Below, in pieces: positions 47,899 through 57,507 of a stretch of 64,000 nt of DNA. The notes under the pieces were generated by a model, which saw only the letters and a list, made by a program, of their open reading frames with translations, had not been told where the DNA came from and did no database searches. Each line of letters opens with the position of its first letter. Position 1 is the first letter of the stretch. A program made the position numbers and the translations under genes. Origin of the DNA: Bacillota bacterium (GTDB taxonomy: Bacteria > Bacillota > Clostridia > Oscillospirales > Oscillospiraceae); assembly GCA_021770445.1 (NCBI GenBank), contig JAETQY010000015.1, positions 20,287-84,286 of the forward strand, written 5' to 3'.

Positions 47899-49815
47899 AT
47901 GAAAAAGAAAGCCCTGTCCCTCGCGCTGGCCCTGGTGATGTGCTTGGGGCTGGCCGTTCCGGCCTTCGCGGAGTATACTGTGACCGAGGTCATTCCCTGC
48001 AAGTATAACGCTGCGTATGACTTTTCCGAGGGCCTGGCGGTGGTGTGGGAAGGTGACAAGAAGGGTTACATCGACAAGACAGGCAGGATGGTCCTTTCCT
48101 GCGACGAGTATCGTTCGATAGAGAATTTCTCCGAGGGATTGGCGCGGGTGCGGCGGGATGGCAAGTGGGGTTACATTGATAAAACGGGCCAGGAGGTCAT
48201 CCCCTGCAAGTATGCCTATGCGAAGGATTTTTCCCATGGTGCGGCGCAGGTGCATATTGAGAACGGCAATTATGGTTTCATCGACAAGACGGGCCGGGAG
48301 GTGACGCCTATCAAGTATACCGGTTCGGCTGTAATGTTTATGGGGGATCTTGAAATAAGCGGAGGCCCGGATACTTTCCACGAGGGCCTGGGGGCGGTGC
48401 ATGTTGGAGGAGACGACGACCGCAAATATGGTTTCGTTGATGAGGCAGGCCGGGAGGTGGTGCCTTGCAAGTATGATAATGTAGGATATTTCTCCGAGGG
48501 CCTGGCGGCGGTGTGGCAAGGCGACAAGATGGGTTTCATCGACAAGACGGGCCGGGAGGTTATTCCTTGCAAGTATGAATATAAAGAAGTATACGATTTC
48601 CATGGGGGCCTGGCGCAAGTGTCTCTGGACCTGGACAAATGTGGTCTCATCGACAAGACGGGCCGAGTGGTCCTTCCCCTCAAATATGATCTCAGAGGGG
48701 AGTTCTCCGAGGGCTTGGTGTGGATGTATCAGGGCGGCAAGTATAGCTGCATCGACCAGACGGGCCGTGAGGTCATTCCCCCCATAAAATATGACTTCGC
48801 GAGAGAATTCTCCGAGGGCATGGCGGTGGTGGGCTTTGGAGATATCTTCAAATCCATCCCCTACAAATATGGTTACATCGACAAGACGGGCCGGGAGATC
48901 GTGCCCTGCAAGTATGATGAGGCGAGAGCTTTCCACGACGGCATGGCGATAGTGAGCGTTGGAGCATACGACACCAGAAAATTTGGTTTCATCGATAAGA
49001 CGGGCCGGGAGGTCGTGCCCCCCAAATATGATTCCGTACGGGATTTCTCTGATGGCCTGGCGCAGGTGAGACTGAACGGCAAGTATGGTTATATTGACAA
49101 GACAGGCCGGGAAGTCGTGCCCCTCATATATGATTCCGTGAGTCCTGTAGATGATTTTTCCGATGGCGTGATGAAAGTGGGTGTTGGGGAATACAACGTC
49201 AACAGAAAATGTGGTTATATTGACAAGACGGGCCGGGAAGTCGTGCCCTGCGCGTATGACGACGTAGGCAAGCTCTCTGAGGGCATGGTGTGGGTGAGAC
49301 AGAACTACAAATACGGCTTTATTTCCGTCAGCGGAATCCCCGTCGAGCCGGACCCAGAGCCCACTACCCCCGTCCAGCCCCAGCAGCCCGCCGCTGAGAC
49401 AATCGCCAACCCCACCAACGACAAGCTGGAGGTAAACGGCGCGGCGCAGAATCCCACCGTGTACAAGATCGGCGGCAGCAACTATTTTAAGATTCGCGAC
49501 GTGGCGGCGGTGCTCAACGGCACCGGGAAGCAGTTTGCCGTGGGCTACAGCGGCGGCAAGGTGACGGTCACCTCCGGCCAGCCCTACGAGGCCACCGGCA
49601 AGGAGCTGGCCGGCGCCCCGGCGGCGGCCAAGGAGGCCTCCCCCTCCAACGACGCCATCGTCATCGACGGCGTGGAGACCAGCCTGACCGTCTACAAGAT
49701 CGGCGGCAGCAACTACTTCAAGCTCCGGGACCTGGGCAAGGCCCTGAACTTCTATGTGGGCTGGGAAGCCGGCCAGGGCGTGTACATCGAGACCGACAAG
49801 CCCTACAGCAAATAA
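47899..49815 (+). CDS. Secreted WG-repeat protein with C-terminal stalk (copper amine oxidase N-like) modules
   Basis: Signal peptide MKKKALSLALALVMCLGLAVPAFA; repeated YGYIDKTGREVVPCKYD units; two NPTNDKLEVNG../YKIGGSNYFKIRD modules. Confidence 0.9.
   Translation: MKKKALSLALALVMCLGLAVPAFAEYTVTEVIPCKYNAAYDFSEGLAVVWEGDKKGYIDKTGRMVLSCDEYRSIENFSEGLARVRRDGKWGYIDKTGQEVIPCKYAYAKDFSHGAAQVHIENGNYGFIDKTGREVTPIKYTGSAVMFMGDLEISGGPDTFHEGLGAVHVGGDDDRKYGFVDEAGREVVPCKYDNVGYFSEGLAAVWQGDKMGFIDKTGREVIPCKYEYKEVYDFHGGLAQVSLDLDKCGLIDKTGRVVLPLKYDLRGEFSEGLVWMYQGGKYSCIDQTGREVIPPIKYDFAREFSEGMAVVGFGDIFKSIPYKYGYIDKTGREIVPCKYDEARAFHDGMAIVSVGAYDTRKFGFIDKTGREVVPPKYDSVRDFSDGLAQVRLNGKYGYIDKTGREVVPLIYDSVSPVDDFSDGVMKVGVGEYNVNRKCGYIDKTGREVVPCAYDDVGKLSEGMVWVRQNYKYGFISVSGIPVEPDPEPTTPVQPQQPAAETIANPTNDKLEVNGAAQNPTVYKIGGSNYFKIRDVAAVLNGTGKQFAVGYSGGKVTVTSGQPYEATGKELAGAPAAAKEASPSNDAIVIDGVETSLTVYKIGGSNYFKLRDLGKALNFYVGWEAGQGVYIETDKPYSK
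47980..49350 (+). repeat. WG/KWG-type coding repeats (about 11 plus a degenerate last unit)
   Basis: Repeated (G)YIDKTGREVxPxKYD...FSEGLA units spaced by ~40-60 aa. Confidence 0.9.
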
Positions 49816-49828
49816 ATTGGACAATTGG

Positions 49829-49860
49829 ACGGCTCGCCCCCAGTGGGGCGGGCCGTTTTT
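49829..49860 (+). terminator. Rho-independent terminator after the WG-repeat gene
   Basis: ACGGCTCGCCCC-CAGT-GGGGCGGGCCGTTTTTT. Confidence 0.8.
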
Positions 49861-49899
49861 TGCCTTTGCGCCAAAAGGAGAAATTTTTCAAAAAAACTC

Positions 49900-49928
49900 T
49901 TGACACACACGGCTGAGTGTTGTATGAT
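49900..49928 (+). promoter_or_regulatory. SigA-type promoter of the S10 operon
   Basis: TTGACA - 17 nt - TATGAT. Confidence 0.8.
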
Positions 49929-50062
49929 AACGGGGCGTCTGTGAGGACGCAGTCTGCGATGATGCGGGAGATTGCGGCGAAAGCCGGTAACTTCCGCGGA
50001 GTATGTCCGACGATCGGGCGGCTGAGCGAGTGCTGTACACGGCGTATATCGCCGGGTACGGT

Positions 50063-50093
50063 AAAAACCGGCCTGTCACTGTGCCGGTTTTTT
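50063..50093 (+). terminator. Intrinsic terminator within the rpsJ 5' leader (possible attenuator)
   Basis: AAAAACCGGC-CTGTCACTGT-GCCGGTTTTTT located between promoter and rpsJ. Confidence 0.75.
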
Positions 50094-50200
50094 CGTGGCC
50101 TGGAGTGATACGCACGAAAGCGTGTAACAAAAACGCTCACCGTACGAAGGACGAGCAAGACCCGAAAACTCAACTTCGTATTTAAGGAGGAAACACCCAC

Positions 50201-50512
50201 ATGGCTCAGAAAGAAATGATCCGCATCCGCCTCAAGGCCTATGACCACCAGCTCATCGACCAGAGCGCCGAGAAGATCGTGGAGACCGCCAAGCGTACCG
50301 GCTCCAGCGTCTCCGGTCCCATCCCCCTGCCCACCAAGAAAGAGGTGGTCACCATCCTGCGGGCCGTCCACAAGTATAAGGACAGCCGCGAGCAGTTCGA
50401 GCGCCGCATCCACAAGCGCCTGATCGACGTTGTGAAGCCCTCCCCCAAGACCGTGGAGGCCCTGATGTCCCTGGAGCTGCCGGCCGGCGTGGAGATCGAA
50501 ATTAAGCTGTAA
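50201..50512 (+). CDS. rpsJ: 30S ribosomal protein S10
   Basis: [28 protein letters not shown]. Confidence 0.97.
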   Translation: MAQKEMIRIRLKAYDHQLIDQSAEKIVETAKRTGSSVSGPIPLPTKKEVVTILRAVHKYKDSREQFERRIHKRLIDVVKPSPKTVEALMSLELPAGVEIEIKL

Positions 50513-50585
50513 GGCCCCGGCGCATAACCCTGTTGTACCCGCGGTCCGCCGCGTTTTGAGGCGGACGGGTCAAGTCGGCAATAAG

Positions 50586-50696
50586 CCAAATGCGAGCCCA
50601 GCGAAGCGGGTCGCATTTGGAGAGGAGGAGCAAGGGAGCGAGCGCAGTTTTCGCCGTCAGGCGGAAACGGAGTTGAGCGGACTTTGCGACGACGAG
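50586..50696 (+). repeat. Structured ~110-nt intergenic repeat, copy A
   Basis: CCAAATGCGA...TCGCATTTGG stem, GGAGAGGAGGAGC, second hairpin 50648-50667, terminal GCGACGACGAG. Confidence 0.8.
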
Positions 50697-50731
50697 CCGA
50701 CCAATAACCTTTATTAGGAGGAAAATCCGAA

Positions 50732-51460
50732 ATGGAGAAAGCGATCATCGGCAAAAAGATCGGCATGACCCAGATCTTCGATGAAGCCGGCCGGGTGGTG
50801 CCCGTCACCCTGATCCAGGCTGGCCCCTGCACCGTGGTGCAGAAGAAGACCGCCGAGAAGGATGGCTACGAGGCCATCCAGCTGGGCTACCAGGAGACCC
50901 CCGAGCGCAAGCTCACCAAGCCTGAGATCGGCCACCAGAAGAAGGCCGGCCTCACCGAGTACAAGAAGGTCCTCAAGGAGTTCGCTTTGAAGGACTGCTC
51001 CAAGTACGAGGTGGGCGACGTGCTTACCGCCAACGTCTTCGCCGCCGGCGACTACGTGGACGTGACCGGCACCAGCAAGGGCCACGGCTTCCAGGGCGTT
51101 GTCAAGCGCCACGGCGCGGCCGTCAAGCGCAACACCCACGGCGGCGGCCCTGTCCACCGCCATCAGGGCTCTCTGGGCCCCGGCACCACCCCCGGCCACA
51201 TCGCCAAGGGGCGTGACGGCGCCGGCCAGATGGGCAATGTTCAGGTCACCGTTCAGAAGCTGGACGTGGTCCAGGTGGACGAGGAGCTGGGCCTGATCGC
51301 AGTCCGGGGCGCTGTTCCCGGCCCCAAGGGCGGCATCGTCTATCTGAAGAACACCGTCAAGACCATTATTGAGAAGCACGCCACCGAAGGCGGCCGTGTC
51401 AACCCGCAGAAGCAGTCCGCTCGTGTCAACCCGCAGAAGGCTTCCGCCCGCAACAAGTAA
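50732..51460 (+). CDS. rplC: 50S ribosomal protein L3
   Basis: IGKKIGMTQIFDEAGRVVPVT; RHQGSLGPGTTPGHIAKG. Confidence 0.96.
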   Translation: MEKAIIGKKIGMTQIFDEAGRVVPVTLIQAGPCTVVQKKTAEKDGYEAIQLGYQETPERKLTKPEIGHQKKAGLTEYKKVLKEFALKDCSKYEVGDVLTANVFAAGDYVDVTGTSKGHGFQGVVKRHGAAVKRNTHGGGPVHRHQGSLGPGTTPGHIAKGRDGAGQMGNVQVTVQKLDVVQVDEELGLIAVRGAVPGPKGGIVYLKNTVKTIIEKHATEGGRVNPQKQSARVNPQKASARNK

Positions 51461-51479
51461 GGAAAGGAGAGATTGAGTT

Positions 51480-52100
51480 ATGCCTAAAGCGAACCTTTAT
51501 GATATGGCTGGTAAGCAGATCGGCGAGATCGAGCTCTCCGAGGCCATCTTCGGCATCGAGCCCAACCAGGCCGTGGTCCATGAGGCCGTCAAGAGCCACC
51601 TGGGCAACTGCCGTCAGGGCACCCAGAGCGCTCTGACCCGTGCGGAAGTCTCCGGCGGCGGCAAGAAGCCCTGGCGTCAGAAGGGCACCGGCCACGCCCG
51701 TCAGGGCTCCACCCGGGCCCCCCAGTGGACCCACGGCGGCATTGTGTTTGCCCCCAAGCCCCGCAGCTACCGCACCAGCCTGAACAAGAAGGCCCGCCGT
51801 TTAGCCCTCAAGTCCGCCCTGTCCGCCAAGGCCGCCGCCGGCAACGTGCTGGTGGTGGACGGCCTGAAGCTGGACGAGGTCAAGACCAAGGCCATGCAGA
51901 CCTTCCTCAACGCCATCGAGGCCGGTAAGCCCGTGGTGATTACCCCCGAGGTGGACAAGAACGTGGTGCTCTCCAGCCGGAACATCCCCGGCGTGGTCAC
52001 CACCACCGCCAAGGTCCTCAGCGTCTACGACATCGTCAACGCCAAGCAGCTGGTCATCGACAAGGCTGCCCTGGCCATCATCGAGGAGGTGTATGCGTAA
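51480..52100 (+). CDS. rplD: 50S ribosomal protein L4
   Basis: [22 protein letters not shown]. Confidence 0.96.
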   Translation: MPKANLYDMAGKQIGEIELSEAIFGIEPNQAVVHEAVKSHLGNCRQGTQSALTRAEVSGGGKKPWRQKGTGHARQGSTRAPQWTHGGIVFAPKPRSYRTSLNKKARRLALKSALSAKAAAGNVLVVDGLKLDEVKTKAMQTFLNAIEAGKPVVITPEVDKNVVLSSRNIPGVVTTTAKVLSVYDIVNAKQLVIDKAALAIIEEVYA

Positions 52101-52396
52101 TGGCTACCGCCTATGATATCATCAAGCGCCCCATCATCACTGAGCAGTCTATGGAGCAGACCGAGATGAAGCGCTACACCTTTGAGGTTGCCAAGACCGC
52201 CAATAAGATCGAGATCGCCAAGGCGGTGGAGGAGATCTTCGGCGTGAAGGTGGCCAAGGTGAACACCCTGAACATGCAGGGGAAGGAGAAGCGGATGGGT
52301 GCCCGTCCCGCCGGCCGTCGGCCCAGCTGGAAGAAGGCCATGGTCACCCTGACCGCTGACTCCAAGTCCATCGAGTTCTTCGAGGGTATGGTGTAA
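52100..52396 (+). CDS. rplW: 50S ribosomal protein L23
   Basis: [14 protein letters not shown]; position in operon. Confidence 0.95.
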   Translation: MATAYDIIKRPIITEQSMEQTEMKRYTFEVAKTANKIEIAKAVEEIFGVKVAKVNTLNMQGKEKRMGARPAGRRPSWKKAMVTLTADSKSIEFFEGMV

Positions 52397-52410
52397 GGAG
52401 GAATTGAGAA

Positions 52411-53244
52411 ATGGCTATTAAGACTTATAAGCCCACAACCCCCTCCCGCCGTCACATGACTGTGTCCGCCTTCGAGGGGATCGACAAGAAGGCCAAGCCC
52501 GAGCGCGCCCTCACCGAGGTGCTGAAAAAGCACGCGGGCCGCAACAGCTACGGCCGCATCACCGTCCGCCACCACGGCGGCGGCAACAAGCAGAAGTACC
52601 GCATCATCGACTTCAAGCGGGACAAAGAGGGCAAGGCCACCGTGCTGAATCTCCAGTACGACCCCAACCGCTCCGCCAACATCGCCCTTATCCAGTATGA
52701 GGACGGGGAGAAGCGCTATATCCTGGCCCCCAACGGCCTGAAGGCCGGCCACGTCATCATGACCGGCCCCGACGCCGATATCCTGCCCGGCAACTGCCTG
52801 CCCATCGCCAACATCCCCGTGGGCGAGACCATCCACTGCATTGAGCTCTACCCCGGCAAGGGGGCCCAGCTGGTCCGGGCCGCCGGTGTGGCCGCCCAGC
52901 TGATGGCCAAGGAGAACGGCATGGCTCAGGTCCGTCTGCCCTCCGGGGAGGTCCGCCTCGTCCGTGAGAACTGCAAGGCCACCATCGGCCAGGTGGGCAA
53001 CACCGACTGGGCCAACATCCAGATCGGCAAGGCCGGCCGCAAGCGCCACATGGGTTGGCGGCCCACCGTCCGCGGCTCCGTCATGAACCCCTGCGACCAC
53101 CCCCACGGCGGCGGCGAGGGCAAGAGCCCGGTTGGCCGTCCCGGCCCCGTCACCCCCTGGGGCAAGCCGGCCCTGGGCTACAAGACCCGCAAGACCAAGA
53201 ACCGCACTGACAAGTTCATTGTCAAGCGCCGCAACAGCAAGTAA
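52411..53244 (+). CDS. rplB: 50S ribosomal protein L2
   Basis: [40 protein letters not shown]. Confidence 0.97.
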   Translation: MAIKTYKPTTPSRRHMTVSAFEGIDKKAKPERALTEVLKKHAGRNSYGRITVRHHGGGNKQKYRIIDFKRDKEGKATVLNLQYDPNRSANIALIQYEDGEKRYILAPNGLKAGHVIMTGPDADILPGNCLPIANIPVGETIHCIELYPGKGAQLVRAAGVAAQLMAKENGMAQVRLPSGEVRLVRENCKATIGQVGNTDWANIQIGKAGRKRHMGWRPTVRGSVMNPCDHPHGGGEGKSPVGRPGPVTPWGKPALGYKTRKTKNRTDKFIVKRRNSK

Positions 53245-53260
53245 GGAGGGAGTGTAGAAG

Positions 53261-53533
53261 ATGAGCAGAAGTATCAAGAAAGGCCCCTTTTGCGCCCCTG
53301 AGCTGCTGAAGCGGGTCGACGAGCTGAACAAAAAGAACGAGAAGAAGGTTCTGAAGACCTGGAGCCGCGCCTCCACCATCTTCCCCTCCTTCGTGGGACA
53401 CACCTTTGCTGTGCACGATGGCCGCAAGCACGTGCCCGTCTATGTCACCGAGGACATGGTGGGCCACAAGCTGGGCGAGTTCGTGCCCACCCGCACCTTC
53501 CGGGGTCACGCGGGCAGCAAGACCGGTAAGTAA
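53261..53533 (+). CDS. rpsS: 30S ribosomal protein S19
   Basis: [38 protein letters not shown]. Confidence 0.97.
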   Translation: MSRSIKKGPFCAPELLKRVDELNKKNEKKVLKTWSRASTIFPSFVGHTFAVHDGRKHVPVYVTEDMVGHKLGEFVPTRTFRGHAGSKTGK

Positions 53534-53547
53534 GGAGGAGAGACGAG

Positions 53548-53880
53548 ATGGAAGCAAAAGCCAACCTGAAATATCTGCGGATCTCTCCCCGTAAGGTGAA
53601 GATCGTCCTGGACCTGATCCGGGGCAAGGACGTGGCCACCGCCACCGCCATCCTGATGCAGACCCCCAAGGCCGCCTCTGAGCCCGTGCTCAAGCTGCTG
53701 AAGAGCGCCGCCGCCAACGCGGAGAACAACCACCAGATGGACCCTGAGAAGCTGTACGTGTCCGCCTGCTACGCCAACCCCGGCCCCATCATCAAGCGCA
53801 TCATGCCCCGGGCCCAGGGCCGTGCTTACCGGATCAACAAGCGTACCTCTCACGTCACCATCGCCGTGAGCGAGCGCTAA
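53548..53880 (+). CDS. rplV: 50S ribosomal protein L22
   Basis: [21 protein letters not shown]. Confidence 0.96.
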   Translation: MEAKANLKYLRISPRKVKIVLDLIRGKDVATATAILMQTPKAASEPVLKLLKSAAANAENNHQMDPEKLYVSACYANPGPIIKRIMPRAQGRAYRINKRTSHVTIAVSER

Positions 53881-53895
53881 GGGAGGAGGAACGAT

Positions 53896-54783
53896 ATGGG
53901 ACAGAAAGTTAATCCCCACGGCCTGCGTGTGGGCGTCATCAAGGATTGGGACTCCCGCTGGTATGCCCGCAACGAGAAGGTGGGCGACCTGCTGGTGGAG
54001 GACAAGAAGATCCGCGACTATCTGAAGAAGAGCCTCTACGGCGCCGGTATCCCCAAGATTGAGATCGAGCGGGACAACGCCAAGGTCCGCATCTACCTGC
54101 ACTGCGCCCGCCCCGGCGTGGTCATCGGCAAGGGCGGCGAGGACATCAAGAAGATCGAGGCCCAGCTGGTCAAGCTGGTCAACAAGCCCGTCGACCTGAA
54201 GATCGTTGAGGTCCGGGACGTGGACACCAACGCCCAGCTGGTGGCAGAGAACATCGCCCAGCAGCTGGAGAAGCGCATCGGCTTCCGCCGGGCCATGAAG
54301 AACGCCATGGGCCGCGCCATGCGCATGGGCGCTAAGGGCATCAAGACCTCCTGCTCCGGCCGTCTGGGCGGCGCTGAGATCGCCCGCACCGAGCACTATC
54401 ACGACGGCACCATCCCCCTGCAGACTCTCCGGGCCGACATCGACTACGGCTTTGCTGAGGCTGCCACCACCTACGGCCGCATCGGCGTGAAGGTGTGGAT
54501 CTACAAGGGCGAGGTGCTCACCCAGGCCCTGCGCACCACCCCCCGCACCCTGGATACCAGCAAGCCCTATCAGGAGCGCCGTGACCGTCCCCGCCGGGAC
54601 CGTCGGGACGGCGACCGCCGGGGCGGCGGCTTTAACCGGGACCGGGGTCCCCGTCCTGCTGGACAGGGCCAGGGCGGCGGCTTTAACCGCGGCCCCCGTC
54701 CCGCCGGCCAGGGCAACTTTAACAACAACCGTGGCCCCCGTCCCGCCGGGGACAACACTCCGAAGGAAGGAGGCGCTCAGTAA
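53896..54783 (+). CDS. rpsC: 30S ribosomal protein S3 with Arg/Gly/Pro-rich C-terminal extension
   Basis: [22 protein letters not shown]; tail [44 protein letters not shown]. Confidence 0.96.
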   Translation: MGQKVNPHGLRVGVIKDWDSRWYARNEKVGDLLVEDKKIRDYLKKSLYGAGIPKIEIERDNAKVRIYLHCARPGVVIGKGGEDIKKIEAQLVKLVNKPVDLKIVEVRDVDTNAQLVAENIAQQLEKRIGFRRAMKNAMGRAMRMGAKGIKTSCSGRLGGAEIARTEHYHDGTIPLQTLRADIDYGFAEAATTYGRIGVKVWIYKGEVLTQALRTTPRTLDTSKPYQERRDRPRRDRRDGDRRGGGFNRDRGPRPAGQGQGGGFNRGPRPAGQGNFNNNRGPRPAGDNTPKEGGAQ

Positions 54784-55214
54784 TGCTGCTCCCTAAGCGT
54801 GTAAAATACCGCCGCGTCCACCGCGGACGGATGAAGGGCAAGGCCAGCCGGGGCAACTTCGTCAGCTACGGCGATTACGGCCTCCAGGCCACTGAGCCCG
54901 CCTGGATCACCAGCAACCAGATCGAGGCGGCCCGTATCGCCATGACCCGCTATACCAAGCGTGGCGGCAAGGTCTGGATCAAGATTTTCCCCGACAAGCC
55001 TGTTACCGAGAAGCCCGCTGAGACCCGTATGGGTTCCGGTAAGGGCTCCCCCGAGTACTGGGTGGCCGTGGTCAAGCCCGGCCGGGTTATGTTTGAGATC
55101 GCCGGCGTCTCCGATGAGACCGCCAAGGAGGCTCTGCGCCTGGCCAGCCACAAGCTGCCCGTCAAGTGCAAGATCGTCAAGCGCGAGGAGACTGAGAAGG
55201 GTGGTGAGGCGTAA
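54783..55214 (+). CDS. rplP: 50S ribosomal protein L16
   Basis: [21 protein letters not shown]. Confidence 0.97.
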   Translation: MLLPKRVKYRRVHRGRMKGKASRGNFVSYGDYGLQATEPAWITSNQIEAARIAMTRYTKRGGKVWIKIFPDKPVTEKPAETRMGSGKGSPEYWVAVVKPGRVMFEIAGVSDETAKEALRLASHKLPVKCKIVKREETEKGGEA

Positions 55215-55411
55215 TGAAGGCCAATGAAGTTCGCAAGCTGTCCGCCGAGGAGCTCCAGACCAAGCTGATGGACCTGAAGAAGGACCTGTTTAACCTCCGT
55301 CTTCAGCACGCCACCAACCAGCTGGACAATCCCCTTCGCATTGCCGAAGTGAAGAAGGACATCGCCCGGGTCAAGACCATCATCCGCGAGCAGCAGCTCG
55401 CAGGCCGCTAA
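55214..55411 (+). CDS. rpmC: 50S ribosomal protein L29
   Basis: Size, [28 protein letters not shown]. Confidence 0.95.
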   Translation: MKANEVRKLSAEELQTKLMDLKKDLFNLRLQHATNQLDNPLRIAEVKKDIARVKTIIREQQLAGR

Positions 55412-55426
55412 GAGGAGGAATAGAAG

Positions 55427-55687
55427 ATGGAAAACAGAACTTCTTCCCGCAAGACCAGAGTCGGCCTGGTGGTTTCGGACAAGATGGACAAGACCGTTGT
55501 GGTCGCCATCGCCGACCGCGTGGCCCATCCTCTGTACAAGAAGATCGTTAAGAGAACCTATAAGCTGAAGGCTCATGATGAGAACAACCAGTGCGGCGTG
55601 GGTGACCGCGTCAAGGTCATGGAGACCCGCCCCCTGTCCAAGGACAAGCGGTGGCGCGTGGTTGAGATCATCGAGAAGGCGAAATAA
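55427..55687 (+). CDS. rpsQ: 30S ribosomal protein S17
   Basis: [36 protein letters not shown]. Confidence 0.96.
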   Translation: MENRTSSRKTRVGLVVSDKMDKTVVVAIADRVAHPLYKKIVKRTYKLKAHDENNQCGVGDRVKVMETRPLSKDKRWRVVEIIEKAK

Positions 55688-55702
55688 GGAGGTGTCGGCA
55701 GC

Positions 55703-55909
55703 ATGATTCAGCAGGAAACTTATTTGAAGGTGGCCGACAACACCGGCGCCAAGGAGATCAAGACCATCCTGGTGCTTGACGACAACGCCGCTGTCCTCAT
55801 CCGTGATGACAAGAACCCCCGCGGCACCCGTATCTTTGGCCCAGTGGCCCGCGAGCTGCGCGACAAGGACTATATGAAGATCCTGTCCCTGGCTCCCGAA
55901 GTGCTGTAA
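55703..55909 (+). CDS. rplN: 50S ribosomal protein L14, internally deleted in frame (68 aa)
   Basis: N-terminus [25 protein letters not shown] joined directly to the C-terminal [43 protein letters not shown]; normal L14 is about 122 aa. Confidence 0.9.
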   Translation: MIQQETYLKVADNTGAKEIKTILVLDDNAAVLIRDDKNPRGTRIFGPVARELRDKDYMKILSLAPEVL

Positions 55910-55924
55910 GGGAGGGCGTCTAAG

Positions 55925-56242
55925 ATGAACAAATTGAGTATCAAGAGCGGCGACACCGTCGTGGTCCTGTCCGGCAAGGACAAGGGCAAGCAGGGCAAGG
56001 TCATGTCCGTGGACCCCAAGGCCGGCAAGGTGGTCGTGGAGAAGGTCAACATGGTCTCCCGCCACACCAAGCCCCGCCAGCAGGGCGAGCAGGGCGGCAT
56101 CCTCCAGAAGGAGGCCCCCATCTACGCCTGCAAGGTTCAGCGCGTCTGCCCCAAGTGCAACAAGCCTACCCGGCCCGCCCACAAGCTGCTGGCCGACGGT
56201 AAGAAGGTCCGCGTCTGCAAGAAGTGCGGCGCCGAGATTTAA
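55925..56242 (+). CDS. rplX: 50S ribosomal protein L24
   Basis: [23 protein letters not shown]. Confidence 0.96.
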   Translation: MNKLSIKSGDTVVVLSGKDKGKQGKVMSVDPKAGKVVVEKVNMVSRHTKPRQQGEQGGILQKEAPIYACKVQRVCPKCNKPTRPAHKLLADGKKVRVCKKCGAEI

Positions 56243-56262
56243 GAGAGGAGGAGTAGATCGAA

Positions 56263-56823
56263 ATGGCAGAGGAAAAGAAAGTGCCTAACCTGAAGAAGCT
56301 GTACCAGGACGAGGTCGCTCCTGCTCTGATGCAGAAGTTCGGCTACAAGTCCACCATGCAGATCCCCCGCCTGGAGAAGATCGTGGTCAACGTGGGCTGC
56401 AGCGAGGCCCGTGAGAACGCCAAGGTGCTGGACGCCGTGGTCAACGATCTGACCACCATCACTGGCCAGAAGGCCGTCATCACCAAGGCCAAGAAGTCCG
56501 TGGCTAACTTTAAGCTGCGTGAGGGTATGCCCATCGGCGCCAAGGTCACCCTGCGGGGCAACAAGATGTGGGAGTTCCTGGACCGCCTGTTCAACGTGGC
56601 CCTCCCCCGCGTCCGTGACTTCCGGGGCATCTCCGCCGACGCCTTCGACGGCCGGGGCAACTACGCCCTGGGCGTGAAGGAGCAGCTGATCTTCCCCGAG
56701 ATCGAGTATGACAAGATCGACAAGATCCGCGGCATGGACATCGTGGTGTGCACCACCGCCCAGACCGATGAAGAGGCCCGTGAGCTGCTGAAGCTGGTGG
56801 GCGCTCCCTTCGCTGGCCGCTAA
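56263..56823 (+). CDS. rplE: 50S ribosomal protein L5
   Basis: [37 protein letters not shown]. Confidence 0.96.
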   Translation: MAEEKKVPNLKKLYQDEVAPALMQKFGYKSTMQIPRLEKIVVNVGCSEARENAKVLDAVVNDLTTITGQKAVITKAKKSVANFKLREGMPIGAKVTLRGNKMWEFLDRLFNVALPRVRDFRGISADAFDGRGNYALGVKEQLIFPEIEYDKIDKIRGMDIVVCTTAQTDEEARELLKLVGAPFAGR

Positions 56824-56838
56824 GGAGGAGGAAGAGTT

Positions 56839-57024
56839 ATGGCTAAAAAGTCTATGATCCTGAAGCAGCAGCGGGAGCCCAAGTTCTCCAGCCGCCGCTA
56901 CAACCGCTGCAAGATCTGCGGCCGTCCCCACGCCTACCTCCGGGACTACGGCATCTGCCGTATCTGCTTCCGTGAGCTGGCCTATAAGGGACAGATCCCC
57001 GGAGTGCGGAAAGCCTCCTGGTAA
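56839..57024 (+). CDS. rpsZ: 30S ribosomal protein S14, zinc-binding type Z
   Basis: [38 protein letters not shown]. Confidence 0.96.
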   Translation: MAKKSMILKQQREPKFSSRRYNRCKICGRPHAYLRDYGICRICFRELAYKGQIPGVRKASW

Positions 57025-57031
57025 GAAGCGT

Positions 57032-57074
57032 AAAATGTCCGGAACGGAGCCAAAGGTTCTGTTCCGGACATTTT
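57032..57074 (+). terminator. Strong terminator hairpin between rpsZ and rpsH
   Basis: AAAATGTCCGGAACGGAGCC-AAA-GGTTCTGTTCCGGACATTTT, about 20 bp stem with wobbles. Confidence 0.85.
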
Positions 57075-57110
57075 CTTATCCACACATTCGTGTGTTCGCG
57101 CAAAAAATCC

Positions 57111-57139
57111 TTGCAAAACTATTTTTTTAGGAGTATAAT
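57111..57139 (+). promoter_or_regulatory. SigA-type promoter of the spc block
   Basis: TTGCAA - 17 nt - TATAAT. Confidence 0.8.
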
Positions 57140-57145
57140 CAGTCG

Positions 57146-57507
57146 CTGTGTCCAGGCAGCACGGCCAAATCGCTCCACACGCAGCCGTGCGTTTCCACCC
57201 GCGCCCAATGAAAACTCCGAATTTTTTCGGAAAGTGTCATAGCCGCGGGGTTTCGGTCTGTTTGGACCACAAGACCCTCCCAAGGAGGGACAAACCCTTT
57301 GGTCAAATCCGCCTGTGCGGTTTTGATAGGAAGCACCGGGAGGGCCCAACGTGTACAGGCCTTGACGGACTCCCGAGAATGCGCCTGCCCCAACCAGGCG
57401 CGAGGCGGTCAACAGGTCGCAGGAACGACCTAACCTGCGATACCTTGCCGTCTATACCGGGAAGCGCTTTGCCGTTTCCGGTAATCTGTAATAGGAGGTA
57501 AACACGC
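57146..57507 (+). promoter_or_regulatory. Structured 5' leader upstream of rpsH
   Basis: About 360 nt non-coding; hairpins TCCGAATTTTTTCGGA, CCCTCCCAAGGAGGG, TCAAATCCGCCTGTGCGGTTTTGA, GCGCCTGCCCCAACCAGGCGC, ACCGGGAA...TTTCCGGT. Confidence 0.6.

Noticed and set aside
47980-49350. CRISPR-like regular repeats
   Set aside because: Repeats are in-frame codons of WG units with variable spacing and no cas genes
47773-49824. 683-aa minus-strand ORF
   Set aside because: Antisense shadow of the WG-repeat gene; its periodicity mirrors the sense repeats
49718-50413. 231-aa minus-strand ORF across the S10 leader
   Set aside because: Covers promoter, leader and antisense rpsJ; no supporting RBS or motif
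57146-57507. RNase P RNA, tmRNA or SRP RNA in the rpsZ-rpsH gap
   Set aside because: Size fits roughly but I could not find the conserved core motifs of any of these RNAs
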